Source of the DNA: Thalassia testudinum | Taxonomy: Eukaryota > Streptophyta > Magnoliopsida > Alismatales > Hydrocharitaceae | Length of the DNA stretch: 64,000 nt | Assembly (NCBI GenBank): GCA_037157565.1 | Contig: JAZHRO010000013.1 | Span: 30,880,501-30,944,500 of the forward strand | Reading direction: 5' to 3' | Shown here: positions 11,207 through 22,839 of the stretch, in pieces | Position numbering within the stretch: position 1 is the stretch's first letter | How the letters are laid out: every line of letters starts with the position of its first letter | Program-made: the position numbers and the translations under genes | Notes under the pieces: model-generated | What the model was told of the DNA's origin: nothing | Database searches by the model: none | What the model saw: only the letters and a program-made list of their open reading frames with translations

Positions 11207-11989
11207 CATCGATACAGAATAATCTTATATAATTTTACATCAGTATAAATTAATTTATCTTTTAACATTATATAATACGTCAACATTTATATTTTTATAT
11301 CTATATCCTTTAAAATTAACTTTTATTTTATAATAAGGGTTCCCCTAATTTTTATTTTTATAATCACAAGCAGAGACGTATTCCCTGTCTATAAGATTAC
11401 AATTTTCATAGTCTTGAGAATAAAGTTATGACATTATTTTCACATAAGATGGGAGTTTCCTTTATAAGGTGTAAAATCAAACGACGAAAATTTTAAAGAA
11501 CCATGGTTTTTATTTCCAGGACTGTCGCTTTTACCTTTTTTTTTGGATTCGCGAGGATTCACATCTTATATTTGTTGCAATTTTTATATTAAAAATATTT
11601 TGCAGCATATTTAATGAAGGTATTAATGCAATTTTATTTTGCTTGGAGGTTAGTGGTCCTTTTTTATGGCTTCTCTAAAGTTTGTGGGCTGTATGTCAAA
11701 TAGTGAGGGGCTCCGAAATCGAACAAGAGTTTCGAGACAAAAACGACGCGTATCCATCTTCTATGTGATAGAGGGAAAAAATGTGAGTCGATGTCCATAA
11801 TTGGGTGGAAATTATGCACAATTTGCTTCGTTTTATTATTAGTCAAATTGTAGGAGAGTGTAAACGTTATCGTATTTTGTGAGGAAAGGGGGTGCGAATG
11901 TTGTCTCTCCTTATTATTTAATGTAAAAAAATAAAAAAATATAAGATTTGTTATGAGGTAGATTCTATCATATTGAAAAAATTATCATG
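10831..11989. other. AT-rich DNA, no gene seen
   Basis: No supported coding region or known repeat apart from an AT microsatellite. Short open frames here have no recognisable motif. Confidence 0.5.
11171..11203. repeat. (AT)n microsatellite
   Basis: About 16 uninterrupted AT units. Confidence 0.95.
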
Positions 11990-12540
11990 TTAATTTAAAT
12001 TAAAATACACATGTAATAAATTATTTTACATCGATGATAAATTATTTTAAGTGATTTTGTTACAGTGCAAAATGATTTAACATTGGTGGTTAATTACTTT
12101 ATGGTGATTTTGTACCAATGCAATCTCATTTTGCATCGGTACAAAATTATTCCGAAGATGATCTAGTGGTTTTGTACCAATGTAGAGTGCTTTTACACTC
12201 GTGTAAAGTTATTTTGACCTATGAGTTTTGGATTTATGATTTAGGTTTATTGAAAGTAGTTTCATCGATGAGAAGTGATTTTCCACTTGAGGGTTTATGA
12301 TTTAGGTTAAGGGAACCTAAACCTTAAATACTAAAGACTAAACACTAAACCCTAAGGTAAAAAATCACTTTTTAAGTAAAAAATCACTTGTCATAGGTGA
12401 AGAAGCACTTAAAATTTAATTTTGTACTGATACAAAGTAAGATATCGCTAGTGCAAAGTAGGATTGCACCGGTGTAAACTTATTTCGCAGGTAATATGAT
12501 GGTTTTGCACCGGTGCAAGTGGTTTTGCACAGAAGCTGAA
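11990..12540. repeat. Degenerate array of ACCGGT/GGTACAAAA palindromes
   Basis: Variants of TTTTGCACCGGTGCAA recur through this stretch. A perfect 14-bp palindrome TTGCACCGGTGCAA is at 12505-12518. A hairpin with arms TTTTGTACC (12108-12116) and GGTACAAAA (12138-12146) extends to about 16 paired bases. Degenerate telomere-like CCTAAAC strings occur at about 12305-12355. I do not recognise the element. Confidence 0.5.
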
Positions 12541-12562
12541 GAGAGCCCGCAGCCGAATAAGT

Positions 12563-13434
12563 TGATTTTCTGTCATAGGCTTATCACCTCAGCATGCACA
12601 GGGGGTGAGGTCCCTGCACGCCCCTCACATGCGCCTCGCCCGTGACATTGCTCACGCGGGCTTGGCGCAAATCACCCCCTATTCACACCTCGCTCATCAC
12701 CCACTGCCAGTGAGCTTGGTCCTGGGTGAGCTCTGCCCGGAAACCCGGTAACCCAGACTGTGGCCCTGGAGGGCGGATCCTAGAGAGAGAAGGAGAGAAA
12801 GCGCGCAGGGGCAAGGGGGTTTTCCTCTGTGGTTCAAACAGCTGACACTTAGTTGTTTAAGGAGCCCTTCCCCTTGTGCATGAAGAGAAAGAAGGAGAGG
12901 AAGCCAGAGGAAGGAGAAGAAAGCATAGCCAGAAGAAAGAGGAGCTGCAGAACAGAAGAAGCCACAGAGAAGGAGAGAAAGAGAGAAGCTATATAGAACA
13001 GAGAAGAAGAAGAAGAGAAGAGGAGCTGAAGCAAGAGAAGAAGAAGAGTAGTACCTTTGAGTGATTTAAGCCATTTGATTGGCTGAGCAAATGTTTGAGA
13101 TTCATATCACTTATCCTATGTGTCATTTAATTGATTAGTACTGTTGAAATATTTGATATAAATGTGAGGGGTAGTTGGTGATTCAAATCACCATTTTATC
13201 CCATTCTTTTTGCACTCTTTGACATACGCTTTCATTTATATATCATTATTGCTTGAAATTCTATTGCTTATATATTTGTGTTGAATTGCAATCTTGAGAA
13301 TCATTTTTGCCAACCGCTCCCTGTGTTCGACCTCGGACTTTCATTCGGGTAATAAAGTTTATTTGTTTTTCGTGTTGATTCAACTTATACTACAAGCATT
13401 GATTTTAAAGCCCGATTCAGAGGGAACAACAACA
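12563..13434 (+). mobile_element. B4: truncated Athila-like LTR (3' part)
   Basis: It resembles the 3' part of LTR B3 from its GGCTTATCGCC...GGTGAGGTCC region onward. It has the same purine-rich block (12880-13050) and the CCGCTCCCTGTGTTCGACC segment typical of plant Ty3/gypsy LTR ends. It ends GGGAACAACAACA at 13434, where Tekay-like LTR sequence resumes. The 5' part is missing, so it is a fragment. Confidence 0.65.
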
Positions 13435-14035
13435 TGTACATCCTATATCACAGGAAAGACTACAATCAAGATCGTCCCCTTGAAGGACAGTCAAGATCAA
13501 GAAATGACCAGATTCCTAATAGAATAAACAAAACAGAACCACTTAGTTGAGCTAAATGAAATTGAATAATAAATTAGTTGCTTGTCTTATATTAATTGCA
13601 TGTAATTGGCTTAACTATCATTCTACTCAGCGTTAGCTGACCATGGATTTTATGACCATGTTCAGGTCAGGGAGTTGAGCAACTAGCACCATCGGCTGCA
13701 GAGAGAGCTGGGCCCAGTCGAGCCCAGCCTTAGCTGTGTTTCCTTTCGTTTCATAGCTTCTTTTGTTGTCGTGAGTATTCGATATATGTAATACTATTTT
13801 TGTTACTTTTCCACTTTATTTTTCGCTGTTGTAGTTGTGATGGCATGTAATATTGTAAAATCTTTTGTTTTGTTTCCTTTACTATCTCTGTATTATTTTT
13901 CTGCCTAGTTACAATGCATGTGTGGTTGTGGAATCTTTTCTGCTTTTAGTTATTTCTCGTTGGACGATTGGGTCTTGGGATTAGTCGAGGCGAGCCGGTC
14001 TTGGGTCCTGTAGGGATTTAGGATCGGGTTGTAGA
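13435..14035 (+). mobile_element. A-prime LTR fragment 1 (3' end)
   Basis: It is nearly identical by eye to the last 600 bp of fragment 2 (about 15312-15911), and more distantly similar to the last 600 bp of A-family LTRs. It includes the ATCAAGATCG segment, the CTCAGCG block and a GGGTTGTA-type terminus. It joins directly to the middle of another LTR copy, so the junction is a rearrangement rather than a clean insertion. Confidence 0.7.
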
Positions 14036-15911
14036 CAACCGGACGTCTCCACAGATGTTTGATAGACCTATCGGACGTCCGGGCGCATCAACAGACATAT
14101 GGAAAGGCCCAAGACGATTGTAAAAGGGTTCCAGATGTTTGCTAGCAACACAAGGAAGTAAGGTGAGGTTCTGAGATCGTTTAAGACGTTTGGTTCTAGT
14201 CCCAGATGTCCGATTTTAGACAATATGCACATTTTTGGTCTGTTTAGGGCCCAAACGAAGTACCGTTGTTTTCTACTAGAGTTTCTCTTCGTGTTAGTGT
14301 CGATTATGTACTGTTTTAAACTCGTCTAATGTGACTTAGTCACTAGTATAGGTCTCCAACCAATAGTGTGTTTAAGGTCCGCGGAGACGACAGGACCTGC
14401 GGTGCTAGCTCCTATTCCTCCCGTGTTTCCTGGTAGAGTGGTTTAGTTTAATATTAAGATTTAAATAAATGAAGTGTCTGTTTAGAATAACTTAATTGAA
14501 TCCTAGGATGTGAAATGAACCCTAGGGCAAAAGCGAATGAATATTGCTTGAGCTATACTGTTTAGCTTGAGATGCATGTTAAACCCCAATTGCTAGTAAG
14601 TGTATTAACTACTTGATGTGATGCTTTCTTAGTTATTAAAATGCGAGCCATCTGTTATAAAAATGAAACCCGGGATGTGAACAATGAGATCTGAATGTTG
14701 AGAAATGAAATGAAAAGAATACAAGCATAAATCCTATGGGGAATTAGGAGAACTCCTGTATACGAAAAGAACCTTGTAAGTAGATGTGAAGTGAATTGAC
14801 CCTTGTGTACACAGTACCAAGGAGAGCAATTGTCCCTTTATAGTAAAGGGGAGCTTGCTGCCCCTTGGGTTGAGACACGGGGTGGGTTTGGCCATTCTAC
14901 ATTGACTCCTATTCGATACTCGCGTACGTGGTACCGTGGTGAGCTACTTAGTGTAGGGAGGGAGCTAACAGCCTCACGGGGCTCGGGGTTAGGACTAGCC
15001 ACCCTACACCGACTCTTGTTAGGCCCACTGGGCAAATCGGGATAGTCGGACAAGGGTACGAGGATTGTGGTGGGGCGAGACCTCTGTTTTGTTCTGAGGG
15101 GAGAGACCCCTGTTCTGAGAGGGCAAGGCCCTATGCTGCTCCATGCTGTACCCGCTAGCGGAAACGACTGACCGCGTGTCAGTGTAGGATAGCTACCCGT
15201 GCTCTTATCGCTCGTGCCGTAGTCACCGCTACGTCGCGACCGTGACCTCGGGGTAGTTGATTGGGTGTAGGACTACCACGGGAGACTCTCTAGACCAGGA
15301 GAGCACCACGTGTATATCATACATCACAGGAAAGGCTGCAATCAAGATCGTCCCCTTGAGGGACAGTCACGATCAAGAAATGACCAGATTCTTGATAGAA
15401 TAAACAAAACAGAACCACTTAGTTGAGCTAAATGGAATTGAATAATAAATTAGTTGCTTGTCTTATGTTAATTGCATGTAAATGGCTTAACTACCATTCT
15501 ACTCAGCGTTAGCTGACCACGGATTTTATAACCATGTTCAGGTCAAGGAGTTGAGCAGCTAGTGCCACCCGCTGTAGAGGGAGCTGGGCCCAGTCGAGCT
15601 TAGCCTTAATTGTGTTTCCTTTCCGTTTCATAGCTTCTTTTGTTGTGGTGAGTATTTGATATATGTAATACTATTTTTGTTACTTTTCTACTTCATTTTT
15701 CGCTGTTGTAGTTGTGATGGCATGTAATATTGTAAAACCTTTTGTTCTGTTTCCTTTACTGTCTATATTATTTTTCTGCCTAGTTACAATACATGTATGA
15801 TTGTAGAATCTTTTCTGATTTCGATTTTTTCTTGTTGGATGACTGGGTCTTAGGATTAGTTGAGGCGAACTAATCTTGAGTCTTGTAAGGAACTGGGATC
15901 GGTTCGTAACA
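14036..15911 (+). mobile_element. A-prime LTR fragment 2 (middle to 3' end)
   Basis: It starts within the GGACGTC-rich segment that lies downstream of the promoter in A-family LTRs. It runs through the TGGTAGAGTGG block and the GC-rich segment to the terminus TTCGTAACA at 15911. Its length matches the corresponding span of LTR A1 once D is subtracted. The promoter half is absent. No primer site or coding region follows. Confidence 0.75.
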
Positions 15912-18388
15912 ATATTTTATTTATACAACTCCATTTGTTTTCTGTGTTTTTTATAAACTACTCATGGTAGCGTATGAAAAAATGCTATGTAGAGATATCT
16001 ATGTAATCCAATGTACATAAAACTAAACAAAAATAAAAATTACCATCGCGAACACACATATTTGCATGGAAAATTTCATCGGGAAATAGGCAAAGACCAT
16101 GGACAGAGAGAGGTGGAAATTGATCATAGCGAAGGCAAGAAGAGAGTATGACCTCTCACCCAAAAACCCAGGTATAATTCTTAATGTGCAGTTAAGGATG
16201 TTCTCAAATACAAACTTATGCTAGGTTTAGTTTTGTGCCTGCAATGGCAGTCATCTATCATGCCTTCATGCTAGGTTTAGTTTTACCCTACCATGTTACA
16301 TTTTTCCACATCAAAGATCTATCTGGCATTGCTATTGAATATGGGGTTTGTCTTAGAATTACCTTAAGTTTTAGTTCACTTAATTTTCATTCATCATTGG
16401 AAACTTCTTTATTGAAAATTTAAACTGGACCAAGTATTTTCTTTATATGTGGTCTTTCATCATTTTTAAGAAAAAGGTTCTTTGTTTTTGTTTTTTTATA
16501 AATGATAATAAATGCCTTGCTAATGATGTTGGATTTCCGTGATCAATTTCCAGGGGAAAGATTGGTATCTTCAGTAACACAGGACTTGATTTTTCATATT
16601 GGCAAGAGACAGGTATTAAAATGTTACACTAAGGATGATGTAGCTACATACTTATGTTGGGTTTAGTTTCCAGGTGGATCAGTGATTTTTCAAAGCCAAC
16701 ATATGATATTTTCCCCTTTTTTCAGTGTTGCTATTCATTTGCTTTTGTTTATGTGAAATAAAGCTTAGAAAATAACATCCTTGAGCAGTTGGTTTTTTTT
16801 ATGATTGATTGTTTTTATTTCTTGCTGGATTCTTAGGTTGCGAAGGAGGAATTGCTTTACATGTAAGAAAAGATGTTCAGGATGATGGTTATGATGGTTT
16901 CAAGTTTGCATAACAATGGTGAAGATGGTAATCCCCCTTTTCAATGTAATCCAACTTTTTTGTGGTAAGTTTACCTTTAACACTTCTTCTAAAATAATGA
17001 TGAATTTTTAATACTTACATTATTTGAATGTTCTTACTCATTGTATTACATAAGAATTTCGTTAATGATATTTGGCTTAAAAAAAGAGAATAAAATAAAG
17101 TAAGAAAAGTTTATTCAATTGATTCAAAGTATAACCTTCATATTGGTCCTGTAATGGAGGGGATTGGATTGGATTTAGTAGATTTTTATGATAATGATTG
17201 CATATTTCAAGTTTTGCTCTTTTTCCTATTTATTTATTGATATATCAAATTTCAAAACCTATAATATCAGATTTGGTAAACTTTTCATAGAAATACACTT
17301 TCATTGCAACATTTTGCTCCTTCCATCTATGTCTTTGTTGGCTATATTTTCCATTCTTCAATTAAGTAGGTCTTGGTGAGAATAAAATTGTGTAACTCTA
17401 TTTTTAGCCCTTCTTAATTTTTTATTTTATAACTGTTGTAGTATAATTTATATATATCCTTTTGATAAGATCTTTTTGAAAATTCATTCCTAGACAACGG
17501 GATGGAGTTGTATAAGTTAATTCCTTTTATTTATCCCTTTTGTTATCTTTTTGTAAATAGAATATATATACGATGGATTTGAAGAGTACATTAATATTAT
17601 GTCTCTTTTTGTCATTGGTAATTACACTAAAAGATATGTTGGTGGGTGAGTGATTAACTGTTGATTTATATTTATTCTGAACGTAATAATGTATAGGCTA
17701 CCAACTAGTTATCTTAAATTAAGTAAGAAGAACTATGCTTTTTAGTTTAATAATCTGCGGTTGCAACCATAGGTATATTTGTCATCTATAATATTTTACC
17801 ATGCTCCACCAATCATATTTCAGGGTCTTAAACGTATTATCTTGAATCTTTTTGCTGGGAAAAGCATAGCATCGAATAATTGCATCTTTATACTTGGATT
17901 TGATCTCACGGAGTTTGGATTACAAACATGTATGATTTTCTCCAAGGTGTGTAGTGGTGGCGTTAGATGATTGCCAGTTCCCTTAATCACCATAGGATTC
18001 TCAACACAACCTTTAGGACTATTTTAAAAAATGGAGTCTTGAAGTGCAACTAAGACGACTTTTTACTGAGCTCTTTACAATTCAGTTCATAAAGCTAAAA
18101 CTGCTGGTTTTTGATGATGGGGATCCCGCACTTAGTACATTTCCGATGGTGGTCCTCCAACGTGTTGGCAGTATACTACCGATGACTTACCATAATTGTC
18201 GCTGCTGTTGGTGATCATCGGTCGATGGGCACCATCGTCACTCTCAACTATTCTCGGTCTTTTTTTGGTTGGTGTGTATCTTTTTTTTTTTTTTCTCTTT
18301 TTCTTGAGTTATCTTGGGAGGTTGGTACCGGTGCAAGAACCTAGACTCAATATGATTGAGCTTGTTACCAGTTTAGGTATACTGGTGA
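15912..18388. other. AT-rich low-copy-looking DNA
   Basis: No LTR family from this window is recognisable here and no long open frame is present. Three short blocks look exon-like (see the next entry). A run of T at 18282-18294 and scattered short repeats are the only other features. Confidence 0.45.
16098..17948 (+). other. Possible exon remnants of an unrecognised gene
   Basis: Three blocks have coding-like sequence next to plausible plant splice sites. (1) From the ATG at 16098 to about 16171, reading MDRERWKLIIAKARREYD and onward, then a GT. (2) About 16553-16613, after a CAATTTCCAG acceptor, reading KIGIFSNTGLDFSYWQET, then a GT. (3) After a TTCTTAG acceptor at about 16837, a frame containing VRKDVQDDGYDGFKFA and then a stop. 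A further block after TTTCAG at 17822 reads LKRIILNLFAGKSIAS. I do not recognise the protein, and the splice sites are my own reading. It could be a captured gene fragment or chance. Confidence 0.2.
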
Positions 18389-18796
18389 TGAACCTTAGAA
18401 GGTCCTACTAAAGAGATTTCTACTCGTAAAATGGTGTGCCTAGCCATTCTACATCCATCGCACAGGGAGAAGGGGAGAAGAGCATGCATACATAGAAAGG
18501 AGATGAGGATTTGATGACCCAGTTCCATTCGAAGGGCTGTACGTCTGGGGAGAGAGTTGTGCTCCCAACTATGCACTATGGTATTTTTGGGTTACATCAT
18601 CACTTGCCCCCATCATCAAGGGAGGAGTCCTCTCTCATGAGGGTATTACACACTATTTTTATTACAAGACCTCTCCCTCGCTTTCTCTCCGAGGACCTTG
18701 GTGATCTCACTCGTTGGGCTACTCTGCAGCTTGTCAGGCTACTCCGTGGCTTGCCAGGTAATGTCGAAGATTATGCGTAATCTTTTGACGAACCCA
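18389..18796 (+). repeat. Putative 5' LTR of E
   Basis: 408 bp from TGAACCTTAG to GACGAACCCA. It aligns by eye with 56392-56794, sharing strings such as CTAGCCATTCTACATCCATC, CTCCCAACTATGCACTATGG and GAAGATTATGCG. The 3' copy starts TGGGTC, giving an inverted TGGG...CCCA terminus. Similarity stops upstream of 18389, where AT-rich DNA begins. Confidence 0.6.
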
Positions 18797-18799
18797 ATA

Positions 18800-18812
18800 T
18801 CGGTATCAGAGG
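18800..18812 (+). promoter_or_regulatory. Primer-like site of E
   Basis: GGTATCAGAG at 18802-18811 matches 10 consecutive bases of the initiator-tRNA-Met site TGGTATCAGAGC. It starts a few bases after the LTR end. The first base and the last base of the 12-mer do not match. Confidence 0.45.
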
Positions 18813-18861
18813 GTCCAGTAGGCTTTAGGCGGGGAAGGTTTTGTCTACGTACCCTATGCCT

Positions 18862-18977
18862 GGGTAGCTGGGTCCTCCATCCTTCTGTCTGGGTAGCCGG
18901 ACCCTTTGTTGCCACGTTTGGGTAGCTGGACCTTCTAACGCCACATCCAGGTAGCCGGACCCTTTATTGGGTCGAGT
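18862..18977 (+). repeat. 29-bp minisatellite in E
   Basis: Four units start at 18862, 18891, 18920 and 18949, exactly 29 bp apart. Each begins (G/A)GGTAGC(T/C)GG and continues with ACC or TCC. Confidence 0.9.
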
Positions 18978-19057
18978 GCAAAGTTTTGGATATGAGGGCA
19001 CTTTTTGCGCCTCATCATATGCCCCTACTCTCTAGCTGTTGTAGACAGCTGAGAGAG

Positions 19058-19066
19058 TATATAAAA
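19058..19066 (+). promoter_or_regulatory. TATA-like box in E
   Basis: TATATAAAA within GAGAGTATATAAAATAACC. It is a strong sequence match, but no coding region follows, so use is unproven. Confidence 0.35.
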
Positions 19067-19149
19067 TAACCAAAACTCCGCGGTAGGTGATGCCCCTGGA
19101 TGTTCACCCGGCTACCCAGCGGCGAGGGGAACATCTTAGCATCAGGGGG

Positions 19150-19600
19150 TTGGATGGACTTAACTTGCTCCTTGCTGGTTGAGAGAGGCTTCTTGGGAAG
19201 TTATGTGAGCTTGTGCTGTCCCAAAGGGGCGACGAGGACTTATGTGTCGGGCTTAAGAGCCTAAGTGCTGGTTGGCCCTGGGGGGGGGGAACGCTAAGTG
19301 CTGGGCTGAACAGACCAAACGCGTGCCGGCCTTGAGAGGCAACACAATGCATAACTGCTACGCTGAAGAGCTTGAGCGCGTGCCGGCCTTGAGAGGCAGC
19401 ATAGTGTTAAGAGTTGGGCTGAAAAGCCTAAGCGCATCTCAGCCTTGAGAGACGGCAAGGACTCTTGCGCCAGGCATAGAAGCCTGAGCGCGTGCCAGCC
19501 TAAAGAGGTGAGCAAGAACTTATGCGCTGGGCATAGAAGCTTGAGTACGTGCCGACCTAAAGAGGCAAACAAGTTGTTAAGGCGGGAGGTGTCCTTGCCT
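19150..19600 (+). repeat. 56-57-bp tandem array in E
   Basis: About seven units of 54-57 bp. Units at 19375, 19431, 19488 and 19544 begin AGCGCGTGCC or a variant and include a GCCTTGAGAGGC-like core and a GGGC(T/A)(G/T)A-AAGCCT end. Related single units recur at about 54590-54680. Confidence 0.85.
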
Positions 19601-19844
19601 TAGGGATGTACCTTGAAAGTCGCACCCGATTTTGAAAGGGTGGAGAGGCAATTTTGAATGCCCGCCTTTTTGAATACTCGCTATGTAATATTGTGTGAGG
19701 ATTCTTTGACCGGTGGTTTCTTTGGCCTAATTTCACTGGTGTGAGATCTGCGTCGTATCCCGGTGGATTTGGTTCCTCGGGAACTGGTGAGGCGAAGGGG
19801 GCGAAAGGACGTTGTTGCCCCTGAGGGCCCCTTGGCTGGGAGAT

Positions 19845-19852
19845 TATAAATA
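19845..19852 (+). promoter_or_regulatory. TATA box before hairpin at 19874
   Basis: TATAAATA in GGGAGATTATAAATAGGGG, a textbook plant core promoter. A transcript would start near 19876, right at the hairpin TGATGAGT...ACTCATCA. Confidence 0.5.
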
Positions 19853-19873
19853 GGGGCTCGCTGTGGGCCTTAT

Positions 19874-22500
19874 TGATGAGTGGCTACTCATCATAGTTAA
19901 AAAGCTAAAGTTAAGCTAGACACTAGGTTAAACGATATCAAATTAATAGATAAAAAGGGTTAAGTGTGGGAATCAAAGAAAAAAGCCTAAAACCTTGATT
20001 CTGTGTTAAAATTGCATAATTAGGTCATAAAACAAGATATTCTTAAGATAGAGGTCAAATGGTGATCCAAGGGTTAATTGAACACATAAACAAGTTTAAA
20101 AGCCTAAATCAAAAGTACAATTAATTTCTTAAATGTTTAATTACGCACATATAAAAATTTGAAGGCATTTGGACATCATTAAGGCCTTGAAACTTAGAGT
20201 TTACACTTAAGTCCTTCATGCATCACATTTTCTTCTTTAGAAAACTTTCTTTGGACCTATTGTAACCCACAGGGACCTCTTTAAAAGCCCTTAGGGTCCG
20301 TCCAGTTACTATTTCTTCCACTTATGGACCTGTGCACAATTCTTCTACCCCTTCGTGAAGGGCTTCTCCCTGCAATTTTTCCAACAGAACACCGCCACCT
20401 GCAGTTCCTCTCACGCACTGTAGCGTGCGAAGAACTTGGCAAATCTTGGCCATCCAATCTCTTTTGATCTTGATCTACAACCAGATCTGAATCAAAGCTT
20501 CGCACGAAGCGACGCGTGTGCTCACCCTTCTCCCTAGATCCCATCCGACGGTTAGTTTTTAAGTTGGCAGCCCGTGCGCTCCTCTCCTCTCATCCCTGCC
20601 GCCGGTTCCATTAATGAATATCTTCACCTTTGTGGTGATCTGAGCCACTGAGATTGCTACTTAAGCACCTCAGTGGTCGCACGTGCAAAGGATCGCTCTC
20701 TCCTACATTCTTAGCGGTAATTCTCCCACTCCAGCTGCCCTCCCCACCAAATCCCTGATTTCACAGCCACCGGCTGTGAAATCCCCGACTTCTCTTCGAC
20801 CTCCTCGTCGCTAAGGACCTCATAGCACCTGAGGACAACTCTGAACCCTCGCTAGAAGGCTTTTCCCTCCGCTGGAGTCATCTCCCTCCTTTCTTCCTCC
20901 TTAGCCACCGACTAAGGACCCATAGGTCCCATTCTTCCTGTTAGAATAGTTTTAGTATTCTGTAATTTAGCTGTAGCAGTAGTTAAGTAGATTAGCAGTA
21001 GAATTAGAGTAATTTGTAGTGATTAATTCTGTTATTCTGTTAGTTTAGCAGTAGGAGTAGAATTAGAGTAGATTCACTCCCCTCACCCCCTCTGATCATT
21101 CCAGATCAGAGGGGATGGTTTCACACAGCCATTAATCATGAGTTTTCTCCCTCTTCATGTTTTCATTCCGCTTCTGATTCCCACGATTTATTTCTCACTT
21201 TTTCACCCACTCATCAGACCTAATTTAAGATCTGATTATCTTCTGATATCAAATCTAAAGTTAGCGTCAAAGATCATGTTAGGGGCTTCTCACTCATTCC
21301 ACTTTGCTCACAAAAGCCCCTGATATGAGCTTTAAAGAAAATTGGTTTGTTGGATTGATGGTGAAATTTGGATTGCAAAGGATTTGAATCATTTAAGTTT
21401 TGAACGTGTGATCCAGTGAGATTTTTAATTTTGATTCATTGCTTGGCAAGGAATCTGAGGTGATTTTGAAGTCAAAATTCACCTCAAAAGAGCCATGATC
21501 TTAATTAGATTTTTATGAGTTTTGAACTATCTTGAATGTATGGATGAGTCAATGGAAAATCACTTAGTTAATTTGAGACTCTACCTTGCATCCTTTAGTT
21601 GATTGTGAGGAGCAAATCTATTTTCCTAACCTAAGGAATTTTTCATATTCCTTAAGGTTCCAGAACTCTGGGATTGGAGTGTTTGGTTTCATTGGACTGA
21701 GTTGATTCTTTCTACATGCTGTCTATAGCATTAGAAAGAATCAGATCAGTTGCTCTTTTAACTTTGGTTTGATTAGATGTTACTGACAAGAGATTTTGGT
21801 TTTGATTTGTAATCCCGAGTGGTTTTTCTCTAAATTATGACTCTTGTCAGATTGTGTTGAATGAATTACTGATTTATGTTTTATCTGTTTCAATCCCAGA
21901 CCTATAGTAAACTGCTGCAGAAGCAGCTACATTCCTCTCCTTAATTCCAGTCAAGTACTCCCTGGATTAACCCTTTTTAATCCCTGACCAGACTGTCTGT
22001 AATCTGATCTGGGATATTAAGGGTTAGATCAGGAAGTACATGTTGGAATTAACTCCTTTATCCTGCTGCAAATCAATTCCTCTTTAGATGAGTCAACTGC
22101 AGTAGCAGTTGAGACATCTGAAGAGGGATTTGGTTGGATGATGGGGTCAGATTTAGTAGCTTTGCTGATTTTTGATTTGTTGCTGTTGATAGCTTCTTCC
22201 TGTTGTTCTAGTAGGAATCTCAAGTTTTAATCACCCTGTGGACAGTAGCTTAGATCTAATTGTGTTAGAAGCTGACTGATGTAAGATGTTGTATCAATTG
22301 TATACAAGCTTTCCTTTATTGTAATTGACTTGTAATATCTGTTGAATGCTTGTAATTAAATCTTTTTAATCTTTTGTCAGCTAAATAATGAGTTTAACTG
22401 TCCATTATATGAATTTAATTAAAATTTGTCTTAAGTTGCATGCCTATTTGCTTCTATCTGTTTTATAACCTAGACTGAACATATTCAAGGTAGTTGCCTG
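19874..22500 (+). other. H: LTR-like sequence, boundaries uncertain
   Basis: It begins with a perfect inverted repeat, TGATGAGT and ACTCATCA around GGCT (19874-19893), like the start hairpin of B-family LTRs. It continues with AT-rich then CT-rich promoter-like sequence (20270-20960, with TACTTAAGCA near 20657) and a duplicated AGCAGTAGAATTAGAGTA-type segment (20970-21080). No open frame is recognisable. It may be a solo LTR inserted in E or part of E itself. I could not find a matching TSD or a clear 3' terminus. Confidence 0.35.
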
Positions 22501-22518
22501 CCTTTTAGACATTTAGGC

Positions 22519-22572
22519 CTCATCCTAAGCCCTTAGGACATTTTAGACACCTCTTTAAAGGCTTAGGATGAG
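22519..22572. repeat. 13-bp perfect inverted repeat, stem-loop
   Basis: Arms CTCATCCTAAGCC (22519-22531) and GGCTTAGGATGAG (22560-22572) are separated by 28 bases. Confidence 0.8.
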
Positions 22573-22839
22573 TGAACTTGGGATTTGAATAAAAATCATA
22601 AAAAATTCTAAAAAAATAAAATAAACTTGTCTGATTGAAGATTAGGTATTTCTCTAACTTCATGCCATGTTTCATGGTATTCTGAACCCCCGACTTGGTA
22701 TAATTTGCCAGTCGACGGTTCTGTATACTATGAAATTTAATAAAAGAATATACCTTTAAAAACGCTAAAAACATTTCCTCCTTCTCATCCATTTCTTTCA
22801 TTCGCATCTCCTATCTCCATAACATAAATAAAAACCATA

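Noticed and set aside
12305..12355. Interstitial telomere repeat (CCTAAAC-like words)
   Set aside because: Units are degenerate and few, with no exact CCCTAAA tandem run.
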